This document shows, in pieces, positions 41,145 through 49,837 of a stretch of DNA of 64,000 nucleotides. The stretch's first letter is position 1; each line of letters opens with the position of its first letter. Origin of the DNA: Halofilum ochraceum (GTDB taxonomy: Bacteria > Pseudomonadota > Gammaproteobacteria > XJ16 > Halofilaceae); NCBI RefSeq assembly GCF_001614315.2, contig NZ_LVEG02000004.1, forward strand, positions 434,001 through 498,000, in the 5' to 3' direction. The notes below the pieces were generated by a model, which made no database searches, was not told the origin of the DNA, and was given only the letters and a program-made list of their open reading frames with translations. The translations under genes and the position numbers were made by a program.

Positions 41145-42509
41145 TCACATCCGCTCGAAACAGCGGACGCGTTCCCAGTCCGTGATGGCGCTGTCGAACG
41201 CCTGCAGTTCGATGTTCGCCATGTTCAGGTAGTGCTCTACGACGTCGGCGCCGAAGGCCTCCTGAGCGATCCGGCTGCCGGCGAACAGGTCGCGCGCGTC
41301 GCGCAGGGTGTCCGGCACCCGCGGTTTGTCGGCCTCGTAGGCGTTGCCGTCGAAGGCCGGTTCCAGCTCCAGTTCGTTGTCCAGGCCGTGGATGCCGCCG
41401 GCGATCATCGCGGCCAGCGCCAGGTATGGATTGACGTCGCCGCCGGGCACGCGATTCTCGATCCGCAATGACGGCCCATGCCCGACCAGGCGCAGCGCGC
41501 AGGTGCGGTTGTCCCGGCCCCAGCTGACGGCCGTCGGTGCGAAGCTTCCCGGGACATAGCGCTTGTAGGAGTTGATGTTCGGCGCCAGGAACAGGGTCAT
41601 CTCCCGCAGGCTCTCGAGCATGCCCGCGACGAAGTGCTCGCCCTGCCGGGACAGCGCCTGACCATCGGCCATGATCGGCTTGCCGTCTTTGGAGCGGACG
41701 CTGAGATGGATATGGCAGGAATTGCCCTCGCGCTCATTGTATTTCGCCATGAACGTCAGGGAATAGCCTTCCTGCGCGGCGATTTCCTTGGCGCCGTTCT
41801 TGTACAGGGCATGCCCGTCCGCCGTGGCCAAAGCCTCGTCGTACTGGATGTTGATCTCGTGCTGGCCGAAGTTGCACTCGCCCTTGGCGTCCTGCACCTC
41901 GAGTCCGGCGGTCCGCATCTCGTTGCGGATCCGCCGCAGGAGGGGTTCGAGCCGGGGCGTGTCCAGCAGCGCGTAATCGACGTTGTAGCGGGTCGCGGGC
42001 GTAAGGTCGTTGTATCCCTTGTCCCACGCGCTCTCGTAGCTGTCGCGGAAGACGATGAACTCCAGCTCGGTCCCGGCGTGCGCGACGAGGCCGCGTTCGG
42101 CTAGTCGGTCGATCTGCTGCCGCAGGATCTGGCGCGGGGAGACCGTAACCGGGCTGTCGTCGGCCCAGGCGAGATCGCTCATCACGAATACCGATCCCTC
42201 GTGCCAGGGCATCCAGCGCAGTGTCGACAGATCGGGCACGAACGAGAAATCGCCGTACCCCGTTGACCACGAGGCGTGACGGTAGCCCGGAACCGGGGTC
42301 ATCTCGACGTCCACGGCCAACTGGTAGTTGCAGCCCTCGGCATGGACGTCGGCGATGTCGTTAAGGAAATGCTCCGCCGTCAGGCGTTTGCCCTGCAGAC
42401 GGCCCTGCATGTCCACCATCGCCATGGTCACCGTGTCCACTTCCCCGGCCTCGACGGCGCTCTTCAATTGCGCCAGCGAGAGGTATCCCCGTCGTGTCTC
42501 GTTGCTCAT
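41145..42509 (-). CDS. Glutamine-synthetase-family ligase (gamma-glutamyl-amine synthetase candidate)
   Basis: This 454-residue protein has the GS catalytic core: HAGTELEFIVF, KGECNFGQHEINI, GNSCHIHLS (the substrate-binding histidine region), INSYKRYVPGSFAPTAVSWG and SLRIENRVPGGDVNPYLALAA. It lacks the adenylylation-type tail of GlnA and resembles PuuA, IpuC and GlnA3/4 types, which join glutamate to amines rather than to ammonia. With the dehydrogenases downstream, the transporter upstream and a divergent glutaminase-like gene, a gamma-glutamyl amino-alcohol synthetase is the best reading. The amine is not shown by the sequence. Confidence 0.82.
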   Translation of the reverse strand: MSNETRRGYLSLAQLKSAVEAGEVDTVTMAMVDMQGRLQGKRLTAEHFLNDIADVHAEGCNYQLAVDVEMTPVPGYRHASWSTGYGDFSFVPDLSTLRWMPWHEGSVFVMSDLAWADDSPVTVSPRQILRQQIDRLAERGLVAHAGTELEFIVFRDSYESAWDKGYNDLTPATRYNVDYALLDTPRLEPLLRRIRNEMRTAGLEVQDAKGECNFGQHEINIQYDEALATADGHALYKNGAKEIAAQEGYSLTFMAKYNEREGNSCHIHLSVRSKDGKPIMADGQALSRQGEHFVAGMLESLREMTLFLAPNINSYKRYVPGSFAPTAVSWGRDNRTCALRLVGHGPSLRIENRVPGGDVNPYLALAAMIAGGIHGLDNELELEPAFDGNAYEADKPRVPDTLRDARDLFAGSRIAQEAFGADVVEHYLNMANIELQAFDSAITDWERVRCFERM

Positions 42510-42575
42510 GTTCTGGTCCTCCCGGCGTTTTTGTTCAGTTCTGTCCTGTCGATTAATCGGTCCCGGGGCCGCCGA

Positions 42576-43895
42576 TCAGCCGTAGTGCTGATTCGGCAGC
42601 CACAGCGCGATCTGCGGGAAGATCATGATCAGTACCAGTCCGAGCAGCATGACCAGCACGAAAGGCACGATCGAGCGGTAGATATCCCCGAGCGTGATCT
42701 CCGGTGGCGCCATCGCCCGCATCAGGAACAGGTTGTACCCGAACGGTGGCGTCATGTACGCGATCTGGACGGTGATGGTGTAGAGCACGCCGAACCAGAC
42801 CGGATCGAACCCGAGCTTGGCCACCAGCGGGATATACAGCGGCGCCACGAGGATCAGCATCGCCGTATCATCGAGGAACATCCCCATGATCAGGAATGAC
42901 AGCTGCATCATAATCAGGACCGTCCAGGGGCTCAGGTCCCAACGCTCGATGAACAGGCCCTGCAGTGCGTTGCCGGCACCCAGTCCGTCGAACACGGAAC
43001 TGAAGCCCAGCGCCGCCATGATGACCCACATGAACATGCAGCTGACGCGCAGCGTGTTCAGGGCGGTCTTGTGGATGACTTCACGGCTCAACCGGCCCTT
43101 GATGAAGGTGGCCAGCGTGGCCATGCCGGCGCCGACGGCCGAACTCTCCACCAGGCTGGTCACGCCCATCAGGAACAGGCCGGTCATGGCGAAGATGATC
43201 ACCAGCGGCAGCAGGCCGGCCCGCAACAGGCGCAGCTTCGCCGCCATGCTCATCTCCCGGTCCTCGGCCGCCTTGGGCGGTGCGAGTTCCGGTTGCAGCC
43301 GGCAGCGGATGGCGATGTAGAGCGCGAACATCGCCGCCAGCATCAGGCCGGGGAACACGCCCGCCAGCCAGAGCTTGCCGACCGGCACGCGCCCGATCAT
43401 CCCGTACAGCACGAGCACGACACTCGGCGGCACCATGATGCCCAGTGAACTGCCGGCCTGGATCACGCCGGTGACCATGCGCTTGTCGTAACCGCGTTTC
43501 AGCAACTCCGGCATCGCGATGCTGGCACCGATCGCCATGCCGGCCACGCTGAGGCCGTTCATCGCCGAAATCAGGACCATCAGACCGATCGTTCCGAGCG
43601 CCAGGCCTCCGTGCAGCGACCCCATCCAGACGTGGAACATCTCGTAGAGTTCGCCGGCGATGCCCGATTCCGAGAGCATGTAGCCCATGTAGATGAACAT
43701 CGGCAGCGTCAGCATCGGGTACCAGTTCAGCAGCGTGATGCTGGCGTTGAATGGCAACTCGACGCCGCCGGCCCCCCAGAGCCAGAGCGCGAATCCCGCC
43801 GAGATCGCGCCGATCACGACGAAGATCCGCTGGCCCGTGGCCAGCAGTCCCAGCATGGAGGCGAACATCAGTATTGCGATGAGTTCATCACTCAT
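42576..43895 (-). CDS. TRAP transporter large permease (DctM type)
   Basis: This is a 439-residue membrane protein with about 12 hydrophobic segments and family motifs such as PMFIYMGYMLSESGIA, GSLHGGLALGTI, PPSVVLVLYGM and GMFLDDTAMLILVAPLYIPL. It is the ion-coupled translocator of a TRAP system. It overlaps the small permease gene by 8 bp and precedes the ligase gene by 66 bp. Confidence 0.92.
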   Translation of the reverse strand: MSDELIAILMFASMLGLLATGQRIFVVIGAISAGFALWLWGAGGVELPFNASITLLNWYPMLTLPMFIYMGYMLSESGIAGELYEMFHVWMGSLHGGLALGTIGLMVLISAMNGLSVAGMAIGASIAMPELLKRGYDKRMVTGVIQAGSSLGIMVPPSVVLVLYGMIGRVPVGKLWLAGVFPGLMLAAMFALYIAIRCRLQPELAPPKAAEDREMSMAAKLRLLRAGLLPLVIIFAMTGLFLMGVTSLVESSAVGAGMATLATFIKGRLSREVIHKTALNTLRVSCMFMWVIMAALGFSSVFDGLGAGNALQGLFIERWDLSPWTVLIMMQLSFLIMGMFLDDTAMLILVAPLYIPLVAKLGFDPVWFGVLYTITVQIAYMTPPFGYNLFLMRAMAPPEITLGDIYRSIVPFVLVMLLGLVLIMIFPQIALWLPNQHYG

Positions 43896-44418
43896 GAGTG
43901 TTCTCCTCGACGATGGGGCGGTTAAACGCGATGCCGAGATCCTTGAAGAAAGTGGATATCGACTGCAGCAGCATCAGCAGGATGCCGGTGCCCATGATGA
44001 TCTTGATGGGCGCCATCGGCGGGCCCCATGCGCTGCGGCTGACCTGGTCGTATTCGAGCGCGTAGTCGATGCTGGAGACCGCGCCGATCAACAGCACGAC
44101 GAGATAGAAGATGAGCAGGGTGTCGGTCAGCGCATCGGTGACCCCCTGTTTCCGGCGCGACCAGCTGCCGTAGAGGAGGTCCATACGGACATGGCTGTTG
44201 AGCAGGAGAGAATAGGCGCCGCCGACGAGATAGTACCCGGTCATCGTGAACTGAGCCGTCTCGACGGTCCACAAGAGCGACCAGTTGAAGACATTGCGGC
44301 CTATGGCGGCGAGCAGCAGGATGGCCATCAGGACAAAGATCACATACATCATGATCTTGCCGATGACCGTATTGAATGCGTCCACATAATGGACGTACAG
44401 ACGGATTGCCCTGGGCAA
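43888..44418 (-). CDS. TRAP transporter small permease (DctQ type)
   Basis: This is a protein of about 176 residues with four membrane segments. I place the start at TTG 44418, which has GGGGGA close upstream. A frame open to 44517 would add a basic, improbable leader. Motifs around GRNVFNWSLLWTVETAQFTMTGYYLVGGAY fit DctQ. It pairs with the DctM-type subunit. Confidence 0.85.
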   Translation of the reverse strand: MPRAIRLYVHYVDAFNTVIGKIMMYVIFVLMAILLLAAIGRNVFNWSLLWTVETAQFTMTGYYLVGGAYSLLLNSHVRMDLLYGSWSRRKQGVTDALTDTLLIFYLVVLLIGAVSSIDYALEYDQVSRSAWGPPMAPIKIIMGTGILLMLLQSISTFFKDLGIAFNRPIVEENTHE

Positions 44419-44785
44419 GATTCCCCCTTCGCGCCGCGTAGCCCGTGGTTTCAGGGTCGGGAGTGCCCGGCTGCGGCCGGGGTCACTTCCGGTCGTACGG
44501 CCCGGCGCGAAACACACTCGCCGGGCGGGTCTCGATCAGTACCGTGATGCGGCCCCGCTGATTTCCCGGGGCTGCATTCTGCCTCGATCACAAGCACCGC
44601 GGTACTGGCCGTCGGGACCAGAAATACCTGAAAACGGTGCCCGCTGGAAGCGTCTGTCGGATCATCCAGGACCGGTGATGGCCCGGTCGCTGCGGTGCGG
44701 CGTTTGTGCACCGGTGTCGTTACTGCACCGGCCTTCCCCGACGGGCGTCGGGGAAGGCCGGTCACGATTCCCTCGTGGCAGCGGA
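44419..44785. other. Intergenic region between dctP- and dctQ-like genes
   Basis: This 367-bp gap inside the TRAP operon holds the strong hairpin at 44727-44762. No gene was recognised in the remainder. Confidence 0.5.
44727..44762 (-). promoter_or_regulatory. 16-bp perfect hairpin after the TRAP binding-protein gene
   Basis: ACCGGCCTTCCCCGAC (44727-44742) pairs exactly with 44747-44762 around a 4-nt loop, 24 bp past the binding-protein stop. With no T-run it is likely to protect the upstream mRNA or partially terminate. That would give the usual excess of binding protein over permease. Confidence 0.7.
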
Positions 44786-45838
44786 TCAGGCCCCGTAGCG
44801 GTACGGAGGACCCGCCTTGCGCATGGTGTCGAGATAATCCTTGAGGATCTCGACAACGCGAGCGTTCCGTTCGCTCTTCTGCGCGACCTCTTCCCAGAAC
44901 TTCATGGCTTCGTTTTCGACCGTCTGCCATTCGTCTTCCGGGATCGAAGTCAGTTCGAGCTTGTCACCCTTCACACGATGGTGCGCTTCGCCCCACCAGT
45001 ACCAGTGCAGCCGGTAGTAATGGGAACTGTCGATCGAGAGCCGGTAGAGCGTCTTCAGGTGCTCGGGCACCTTGTTCCAGGACTCCGTGTTGACGAAGTA
45101 GGAACCCGCCCATGCACCGGCGACCGGGTTGGTGAGGAAGTAGTTCGTGACGTCCGCCCAGCCGTTGTTGTAGTCCTCGGTAATGCCGGACCATGCGACG
45201 CCGTCGAGTTCGCCCGTCTGCAGCGCGACTTCGACATCCTCGAAGGGCAGGCTCACCGGCACGACGCCGAAGCGCTCCATGAAGCGGCCGACGGTCGGGA
45301 ACATGAACAGGCGCTTGCCCTTGAAGTCCTCCATGCTCCGGATCGGTTCCTTGGTCGCGAAGTTGCACGGATCCCAGGCGCCGGTACTCAGCCAGGTCAC
45401 GTTCTTGACCTCACCGTAGGCCTCTTCCCAGATTTCCTTCAGGCCGTACCAGTGCCACAGGGCCGCCACGTCGAGGCCGTACCGCGTGGCGAATGGGAAG
45501 TAGGCGGCGAAGGCGGATACGTCCACCGGTGCGGCCATCGAGTCGTCGTCGCTCTGGGCGGCGTCGACGGTGCCATCCTGTACGGCCCGGAACAGTTCGC
45601 CGTGCGGGACGAGCTGATCGGCGTTGTACAGTTCGATCTCCATCTCGCCGTTGGCGGCGCGGTTGAAATCCTCGACCTGTGGCTGGATCACGTGTTCGGC
45701 GAGTGCGGCGCCCGCGTACGTCTGGAGGCGCCACGTGATTTTGTCCTTCTTGGCCCCGATCACGTACGGCGCATGAAGTACCGTGCCGGCCGTAACCGAG
45801 CCCACGCCGGCTGTCTTGATGAAATCACGCCTTTTCAT
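44786..45838 (-). CDS. TRAP transporter substrate-binding protein (DctP type), Tat-exported
   Basis: This is a 350-residue periplasmic receptor. The N-terminus MKRRDFIKTAGVGSVTAGTV is a twin-arginine signal. The mature part (ITWRLQTYAGAALAEHVIQPQVEDFNR) and the middle (GKRLFMFPTVGRFMERFGVVPVSLPFEDVEVALQTGELDG) match DctP proteins, with the conserved arginine that usually binds a carboxylate. Tat export suggests folding or cofactor binding in the cytoplasm. It heads the leftward operon and is divergent from the RpiR-type regulator. If the downstream pathway handles an amino alcohol, the ligand may carry an acid group or the arginine may serve another role. Confidence 0.9.
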   Translation of the reverse strand: MKRRDFIKTAGVGSVTAGTVLHAPYVIGAKKDKITWRLQTYAGAALAEHVIQPQVEDFNRAANGEMEIELYNADQLVPHGELFRAVQDGTVDAAQSDDDSMAAPVDVSAFAAYFPFATRYGLDVAALWHWYGLKEIWEEAYGEVKNVTWLSTGAWDPCNFATKEPIRSMEDFKGKRLFMFPTVGRFMERFGVVPVSLPFEDVEVALQTGELDGVAWSGITEDYNNGWADVTNYFLTNPVAGAWAGSYFVNTESWNKVPEHLKTLYRLSIDSSHYYRLHWYWWGEAHHRVKGDKLELTSIPEDEWQTVENEAMKFWEEVAQKSERNARVVEILKDYLDTMRKAGPPYRYGA

Positions 45839-45985
45839 AGCTATTCCCCAGTTTCCGGGTTGTCTGAAGGGGGATGCCCCCCTCTCTTTATAGGCCGCCG
45901 GTCGCTCCGGTGCGGAATCGATCCCGTAGGGGTATCCTTCCCGCCCGGCCCGACGCCCGGGTTCGCCGTCGAGGTCGAACCATTC

Positions 45986-46034
45986 TGTACAAGTCTGTAC
46001 ACGCTATGTGCGTTTGGTAGCATACACGTACACC
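45986..46034. promoter_or_regulatory. Candidate operator region for the RpiR-type regulator
   Basis: Two TGTACA palindromes ten bases apart (45986-45991, 45996-46001) are followed by CGTACAC at 46027-46033, in the divergent gap between the TRAP and regulator genes. Repeated palindromes in the control region suggest a binding array; which protein binds is inference. Confidence 0.35.
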
Positions 46035-46065
46035 GGTGTCCAACAATGGCCGAGGGCTCCCGCGG

Positions 46066-47001
46066 ATGAATGAAACGGAATCGCCGCATGCCGGGGGCCC
46101 GCAGGCCGTGCACGGGGATACCTCGGTGGCCGAAACGATCCATCGGTGTCTCGACCGGCTGACCCCGACCGAGCGGAAACCGGCCCGGTTGCTGCTTGCG
46201 AACTATCCGGTTGTGGGACTGGAGCCGCTGGCGAGCTTCGCGCGGCGCGCCGAGGTCAGCCACCCGAGCATCCTGCGATTCATCGCCAAGCTCGGGTTTT
46301 CGGGCTATGCCGAGTTCCAGGCGGCACTGCGGTCGGAACTCGAGGCGCGACTGAAATCACCGCTGGCGAAGCGGCATGCGGACGGTGCGGAGGCGGGCGG
46401 TGGCGACGACCTGCTGGCCCAGTACGCGGAGGCCGCCGCGGAGAATATCCGCCAGTCCGTGGCGTCGATGCCGCGCTCGGAGTTCGAGGGAACGTTGAAC
46501 CTCCTCGCCGAGAGCAGGAACACGCTGTATCTGCTCGGGGGGCGGTTCACCGACGCGGTCGCTAGCTACATGTACATGCACCTGCGCGTGCTGCGTCCGC
46601 GTGTCTATCACGTCAGCGGCCCGCCGGTCTCCTGGTCGGAGTATGTCCTCGACATGGACCGCCGCTCCGTGCTGATCGTGTTCGACATCCGCCGGTATCA
46701 GGAAGACCTGGTCCGGTTCGCGGACGAAGCCGCGGAGCGGGGCGCGCGGATCGTGCTGGTGACGGACAACTGGCTGTCGCCCATCGCGGCGCACGCCGAA
46801 TATGTCCTCGCAACCCGTATCGAGGTCCCTTCGAACTGGGACTCCGTGGTGGCGATGATGACGCTGATGGAGGCGTTGATCGCGGCCCTTAACAATCGGC
46901 AGTGGCCGCGCCTCGAGGGCCGTATCCGTGAACTCGAGCGCATGCGCGACCATTTTGAATCCGGCGAGCCACTGGAACCAAAACCTGAATCGGACCAATG
47001 A
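46066..47001 (+). CDS. RpiR/MurR-family regulator with SIS domain
   Basis: This 311-residue protein has an N-terminal HTH_6 domain (about residues 20-100; VVGLEPLASFARRAEVSHPSILRFIAKLGFSGYAEFQ) and a C-terminal SIS domain (about 150-280; YLLGGRFTDAVASYMYMHL, ARIVLVTDNWLSPIA). SIS domains bind phosphosugars, though some RpiR relatives control amine and amino-acid pathways. It is divergent from the TRAP/ligase operon and co-translated (ATGA overlap) with the glutaminase-like gene. It is thus the likely regulator of this pathway. A start at GTG 46036 is also open. Confidence 0.86.
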   Translation: MNETESPHAGGPQAVHGDTSVAETIHRCLDRLTPTERKPARLLLANYPVVGLEPLASFARRAEVSHPSILRFIAKLGFSGYAEFQAALRSELEARLKSPLAKRHADGAEAGGGDDLLAQYAEAAAENIRQSVASMPRSEFEGTLNLLAESRNTLYLLGGRFTDAVASYMYMHLRVLRPRVYHVSGPPVSWSEYVLDMDRRSVLIVFDIRRYQEDLVRFADEAAERGARIVLVTDNWLSPIAAHAEYVLATRIEVPSNWDSVVAMMTLMEALIAALNNRQWPRLEGRIRELERMRDHFESGEPLEPKPESDQ

Positions 47002-47726
47002 CCATGCGCCTCGGCATTCTGCAATGCGATTCCGTCCGCCCCGAACTGCAACCGGAGTTCGGTGATTACCCCGATATGTTCCAGCGTCTTTTGACGACCG
47101 AAGCGGTGCAGCCCGAGTTCCGCGTGTACGACCTGACCGCCGGCAAGTTCCCCGAATCGCCGGACGAGTGCGACGCGTGGCTGTTCACGGGCAGCAAATG
47201 GAGTGTCTACGACCCGGATGAATGGATCGCGCGGGCACACGAGTTCGCCCGCGAGCTGCATGCATCACGGCAGCCGACCGTCGGCATCTGTTTCGGCCAT
47301 CAACTCATCTCCCGGGCACTCGGCGGGCGCGTCGAGAAGGCGCCGATCGGGTGGGGCGTCGGGGTGCACACCGCCGGGATATTGCGGCACGAGCCGTGGA
47401 TGCAGCCCGATCGCGACAAGCTGTCGCTGCTCGTGAGCCACCAGGATCAGGTGATCGAGCCGCCTGAAGGGGCGGAACTCCTCGCCGGGCACGAATTCTG
47501 CCCCCACGACATGTTCCGCATTGGCGATCACATCCTGACATTCCAGGGGCACCCGGAGTTCGGGCCGGGATACTCGCAGGCGACTATGGATATGCGCCGG
47601 GACACCCTGGGCGAAGACACCTACCGTGCCGGCGTCGCCTCGCTGGACAATTCGATCGATCCCGACGTCGCCGCCGCGTGGATCCACTCGTTCATCGCCC
47701 GCGCATGCGGGGAAACCGCTGACTGA
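46998..47726 (+). CDS. Class I glutamine amidotransferase-like hydrolase
   Basis: This is a 242-residue stand-alone GATase domain. Nucleophile motif TVGICFGHQLISRALGG (Cys about residue 97), and FQGHPEF for the catalytic His. No synthetase domain is attached. Stand-alone enzymes of this fold, like PuuD, can remove a gamma-glutamyl group. The ATGA overlap with the regulator, opposite a glutamyl-amine ligase, supports a role in releasing glutamate from the oxidised gamma-glutamyl product (inference). Confidence 0.82.
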   Translation: MTMRLGILQCDSVRPELQPEFGDYPDMFQRLLTTEAVQPEFRVYDLTAGKFPESPDECDAWLFTGSKWSVYDPDEWIARAHEFARELHASRQPTVGICFGHQLISRALGGRVEKAPIGWGVGVHTAGILRHEPWMQPDRDKLSLLVSHQDQVIEPPEGAELLAGHEFCPHDMFRIGDHILTFQGHPEFGPGYSQATMDMRRDTLGEDTYRAGVASLDNSIDPDVAAAWIHSFIARACGETAD

Positions 47727-47772
47727 GCGCGGGATCGCCGTGTTGCGGGGGTTCTGACGGTTTCAGGAAAGA

Positions 47773-47943
47773 GGTTCTCGCCAAGGCGCGGAGGGCGCCA
47801 AGGGACGCAAGAACCCCAAAAAATCAGCAAAAAGAGAATTCACCGGGGAGAGCAGCCGAAACGACACCCGGCTCACGCGCTCGTTTCCATATCGCCTGTG
47901 CTTCTCGCTTCTCCTTTGCGTCCTCCGCGCCTTGGCGAGAACC
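47773..47943. repeat. Iteron-armed inverted repeat upstream of the symporter operon
   Basis: GGTTCTCGCCAAGGCGCGGA (arm 47773-47794) is an exact 22-bp inverted match to 47922-47943. The left arm continues with more GC-C-AAG units (GGGCGCCAAGGGACGCAAGAA). An element with the same TCTCGCCAAG core lies on the other side of the symporter gene at 49838-50043. Confidence 0.85.
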
Positions 47944-48155
47944 CTGACCTGCACGGCGCCGAAAATCCCACCTTCGCTGCACGAAGTCCATAGCGGCACG
48001 CGCCTCCTCATCACACTGCGGAATCGAGCCAGGCTGGCGCCGGACATTACACTCCGGTAATATTTCATGCTGTTTAATTCCAGCCGGAATAAATTTTTCA
48101 TTACCATAAACGGCAGAATTATTCAACAAATGACTGGCCAACTGGGAGAAACACA
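47944..48155. other. AT-rich leader of the symporter operon
   Basis: Bases from about 48050 to 48140 are markedly AT-rich for this genome (TAATATTTCATG, AATAAATTTTTCATTACC) and lie directly upstream of the small accessory gene. They probably contain its promoter. I could not fix the boxes with confidence. Confidence 0.4.
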
Positions 48156-48275
48156 GTGGAACATTCTCTGACCGCCGCAACCTGGTTCTGGTTGCTCGTG
48201 CCCATGCCGCTGTGCGTACTGCTCGCGGTAATCACCTATTTCCGCGAGCGTGGGGGGGATCAGTCCAATGGATGA
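48156..48275 (+). CDS. Small single-span accessory peptide of the Na+ symporter
   Basis: This is a 39-codon gene beginning GTG 48156 behind GGGAG at about seven bases. The peptide has a hydrophobic span (TWFWLLVPMPLCVLLAVITYF, residues ~9-29) and a short charged tail (RERGGDQSNG). The stop overlaps the symporter start by 8 bp (ATGGATGA). This arrangement matches the tiny accessory proteins found directly upstream of SSS-type symporters. Its role is presumed to be assembly or modulation of the transporter. Confidence 0.75.
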   Translation: MEHSLTAATWFWLLVPMPLCVLLAVITYFRERGGDQSNG

Positions 48276-49758
48276 AGTCGCCCTGAACGCACCTACGCTC
48301 ACGACCTTCGCGGTCTATCTGCTCGCCATGCTCGGGCTCGGCGTGCTCGCCTACCGGGCGACCAGTAATCTCTCCGATTACGTGCTCGGTGGCCGCAGCC
48401 TCGGTCCCGGGGTCGGGGCGCTTTCCGCCGGTGCCTCCGATATGAGCGGCTGGCTGCTGCTCGGGCTGCCCGGCGCGATCTACGCCTCCGGTATGAACCA
48501 GGCCTGGATCGGCATCGGTCTTACGATCGGCGCCTATCTCAACTGGCAGTTCGTGGCGAAGCGCCTGCGTATCTATACCGAAGTGGCCAGTGACTCGATC
48601 ACGGTCCCGGATTACCTCGAGAATCGCTTCGCCGACCACAGCAAGGTGCTGCGGGTCATCTCCGCGGCCGTGATCCTGCTGTTTTTCGCTTTCTATACCT
48701 CGTCCGGCCTGGTCGCCGGTGCGAAGCTGTTCGAGGCCAGCTTCGGTCTGACCTACGGAAGTGCACTCTGGATCGGTGGTCTGGTGATCATCTCCTACAC
48801 GTTCCTGGGCGGCTTCCTCGCGGTCTCCTGGACCGACTTCGTCCAGGGCATCCTGATGTTCGCCGCGCTGGTCATGGTCCCGCTGATCGCGATCAACCTG
48901 TTCGGCGGCGTCAACGAGCTCGGCGGTTGGGGCGAGGCCGTGCAGCGCGTGGGCGAGATGGACGCGAGCCGGAACGACATCATGAGCGGCATGACCACGT
49001 TCGGCATCATCTCGCTGATGGCGTGGGGACTCGGCTACTTCGGTCAGCCGCATATCATCGTGCGCTTCATGGCGCTGCGCTCGGCCGCTGATGTGCCGAA
49101 GGCCCGCCTGATCGGCATTACCTGGATGGTCGTGGCGCTGTTCGGCTCCATCTTCACGGGCTATATCGGCTTCGCGTATTTTGCCGACAACCCGCTGCCG
49201 GACGGCGAAAAGGTCTTCATCGCGCTGTCCACCACGCTCGCCAACCCGTGGGTGGCCGGCGCCCTGCTGGCCGCGATCCTGTCGGCGATCATGTCGACGA
49301 TCGACTCTCAGCTGCTCGTATCGTCGAGCGCGCTCGCGGAGGACATCTACAAGCCGTTCATCCGGCCCGACGCTTCCCAGAACGAGCTGGTCTGGGTCGG
49401 GCGTTTCGCAGTGGTCGGTATCGCGCTCATCGCGCTGCTGATCGCGGGCGATCCGGACAGCCGGGTGCTCGGCCTCGTGTCCTACGCCTGGGGTGGATTC
49501 GGCGCCGCGTTCGGTCCGGTCATCATCCTGTCGCTGTTCTGGCGCGGCATGACCCGCAACGGCGCCCTCGCAGGCATCATCGTCGGCGCGGCAACGGTCG
49601 TGATCTGGAAGCAGCTCTCGGGCGGCATGTTCGACATGTACGAGATCCTGCCGGGCTTCATCCTCTGCACCATCGCGATCGTGGTGGTCAGCAAGATGGG
49701 CCACACCCCGCAGTCGGTGACCGACGAGTTCGACAAGGCCGCGAAACAGTGGGCCTGA
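48268..49758 (+). CDS. putP: Sodium:solute symporter, PutP-like
   Basis: This 496-residue membrane protein has about 13 hydrophobic segments. Motifs include SDYVLGGRSLGPGVGALSAGASDMSGWLLLGLPG (Na+ site region, TM2), WIGIGLTIGAYLNWQFVAKRLR, GGFLAVSWTDFVQG and SAIMSTIDSQLLVSSSALAEDIYK (TM8, with the conserved Ser-Thr). These match sodium/proline symporters. The start at 48268 overlaps the small accessory gene. Proline is the most likely substrate, serving as nitrogen source or osmolyte. Confidence 0.9.
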   Translation: MDEVALNAPTLTTFAVYLLAMLGLGVLAYRATSNLSDYVLGGRSLGPGVGALSAGASDMSGWLLLGLPGAIYASGMNQAWIGIGLTIGAYLNWQFVAKRLRIYTEVASDSITVPDYLENRFADHSKVLRVISAAVILLFFAFYTSSGLVAGAKLFEASFGLTYGSALWIGGLVIISYTFLGGFLAVSWTDFVQGILMFAALVMVPLIAINLFGGVNELGGWGEAVQRVGEMDASRNDIMSGMTTFGIISLMAWGLGYFGQPHIIVRFMALRSAADVPKARLIGITWMVVALFGSIFTGYIGFAYFADNPLPDGEKVFIALSTTLANPWVAGALLAAILSAIMSTIDSQLLVSSSALAEDIYKPFIRPDASQNELVWVGRFAVVGIALIALLIAGDPDSRVLGLVSYAWGGFGAAFGPVIILSLFWRGMTRNGALAGIIVGAATVVIWKQLSGGMFDMYEILPGFILCTIAIVVVSKMGHTPQSVTDEFDKAAKQWA

Positions 49759-49782
49759 TCCCGACCTGATCGGCGATCACCA

Positions 49783-49812
49783 ACGGGCGGCCTTCGGGCC
49801 GCCCGTTTTTTT
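49783..49812 (+). terminator. Rho-independent terminator of the symporter operon
   Basis: A 10-bp GC-rich stem ACGGGCGGCC / GGCCGCCCGT with a TTCG loop is followed by seven T residues. It begins 25 bp past the stop codon. Confidence 0.95.
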
Positions 49813-49837
49813 GCCTGATGCTTTTTCAAGGGAGGCA

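Noticed and set aside
48232-49704. A 490-codon minus-strand frame opposite putP
   Set aside because: The translation is a low-complexity Asp/Gln/His/Arg sequence typical of the complement of a membrane-protein gene.
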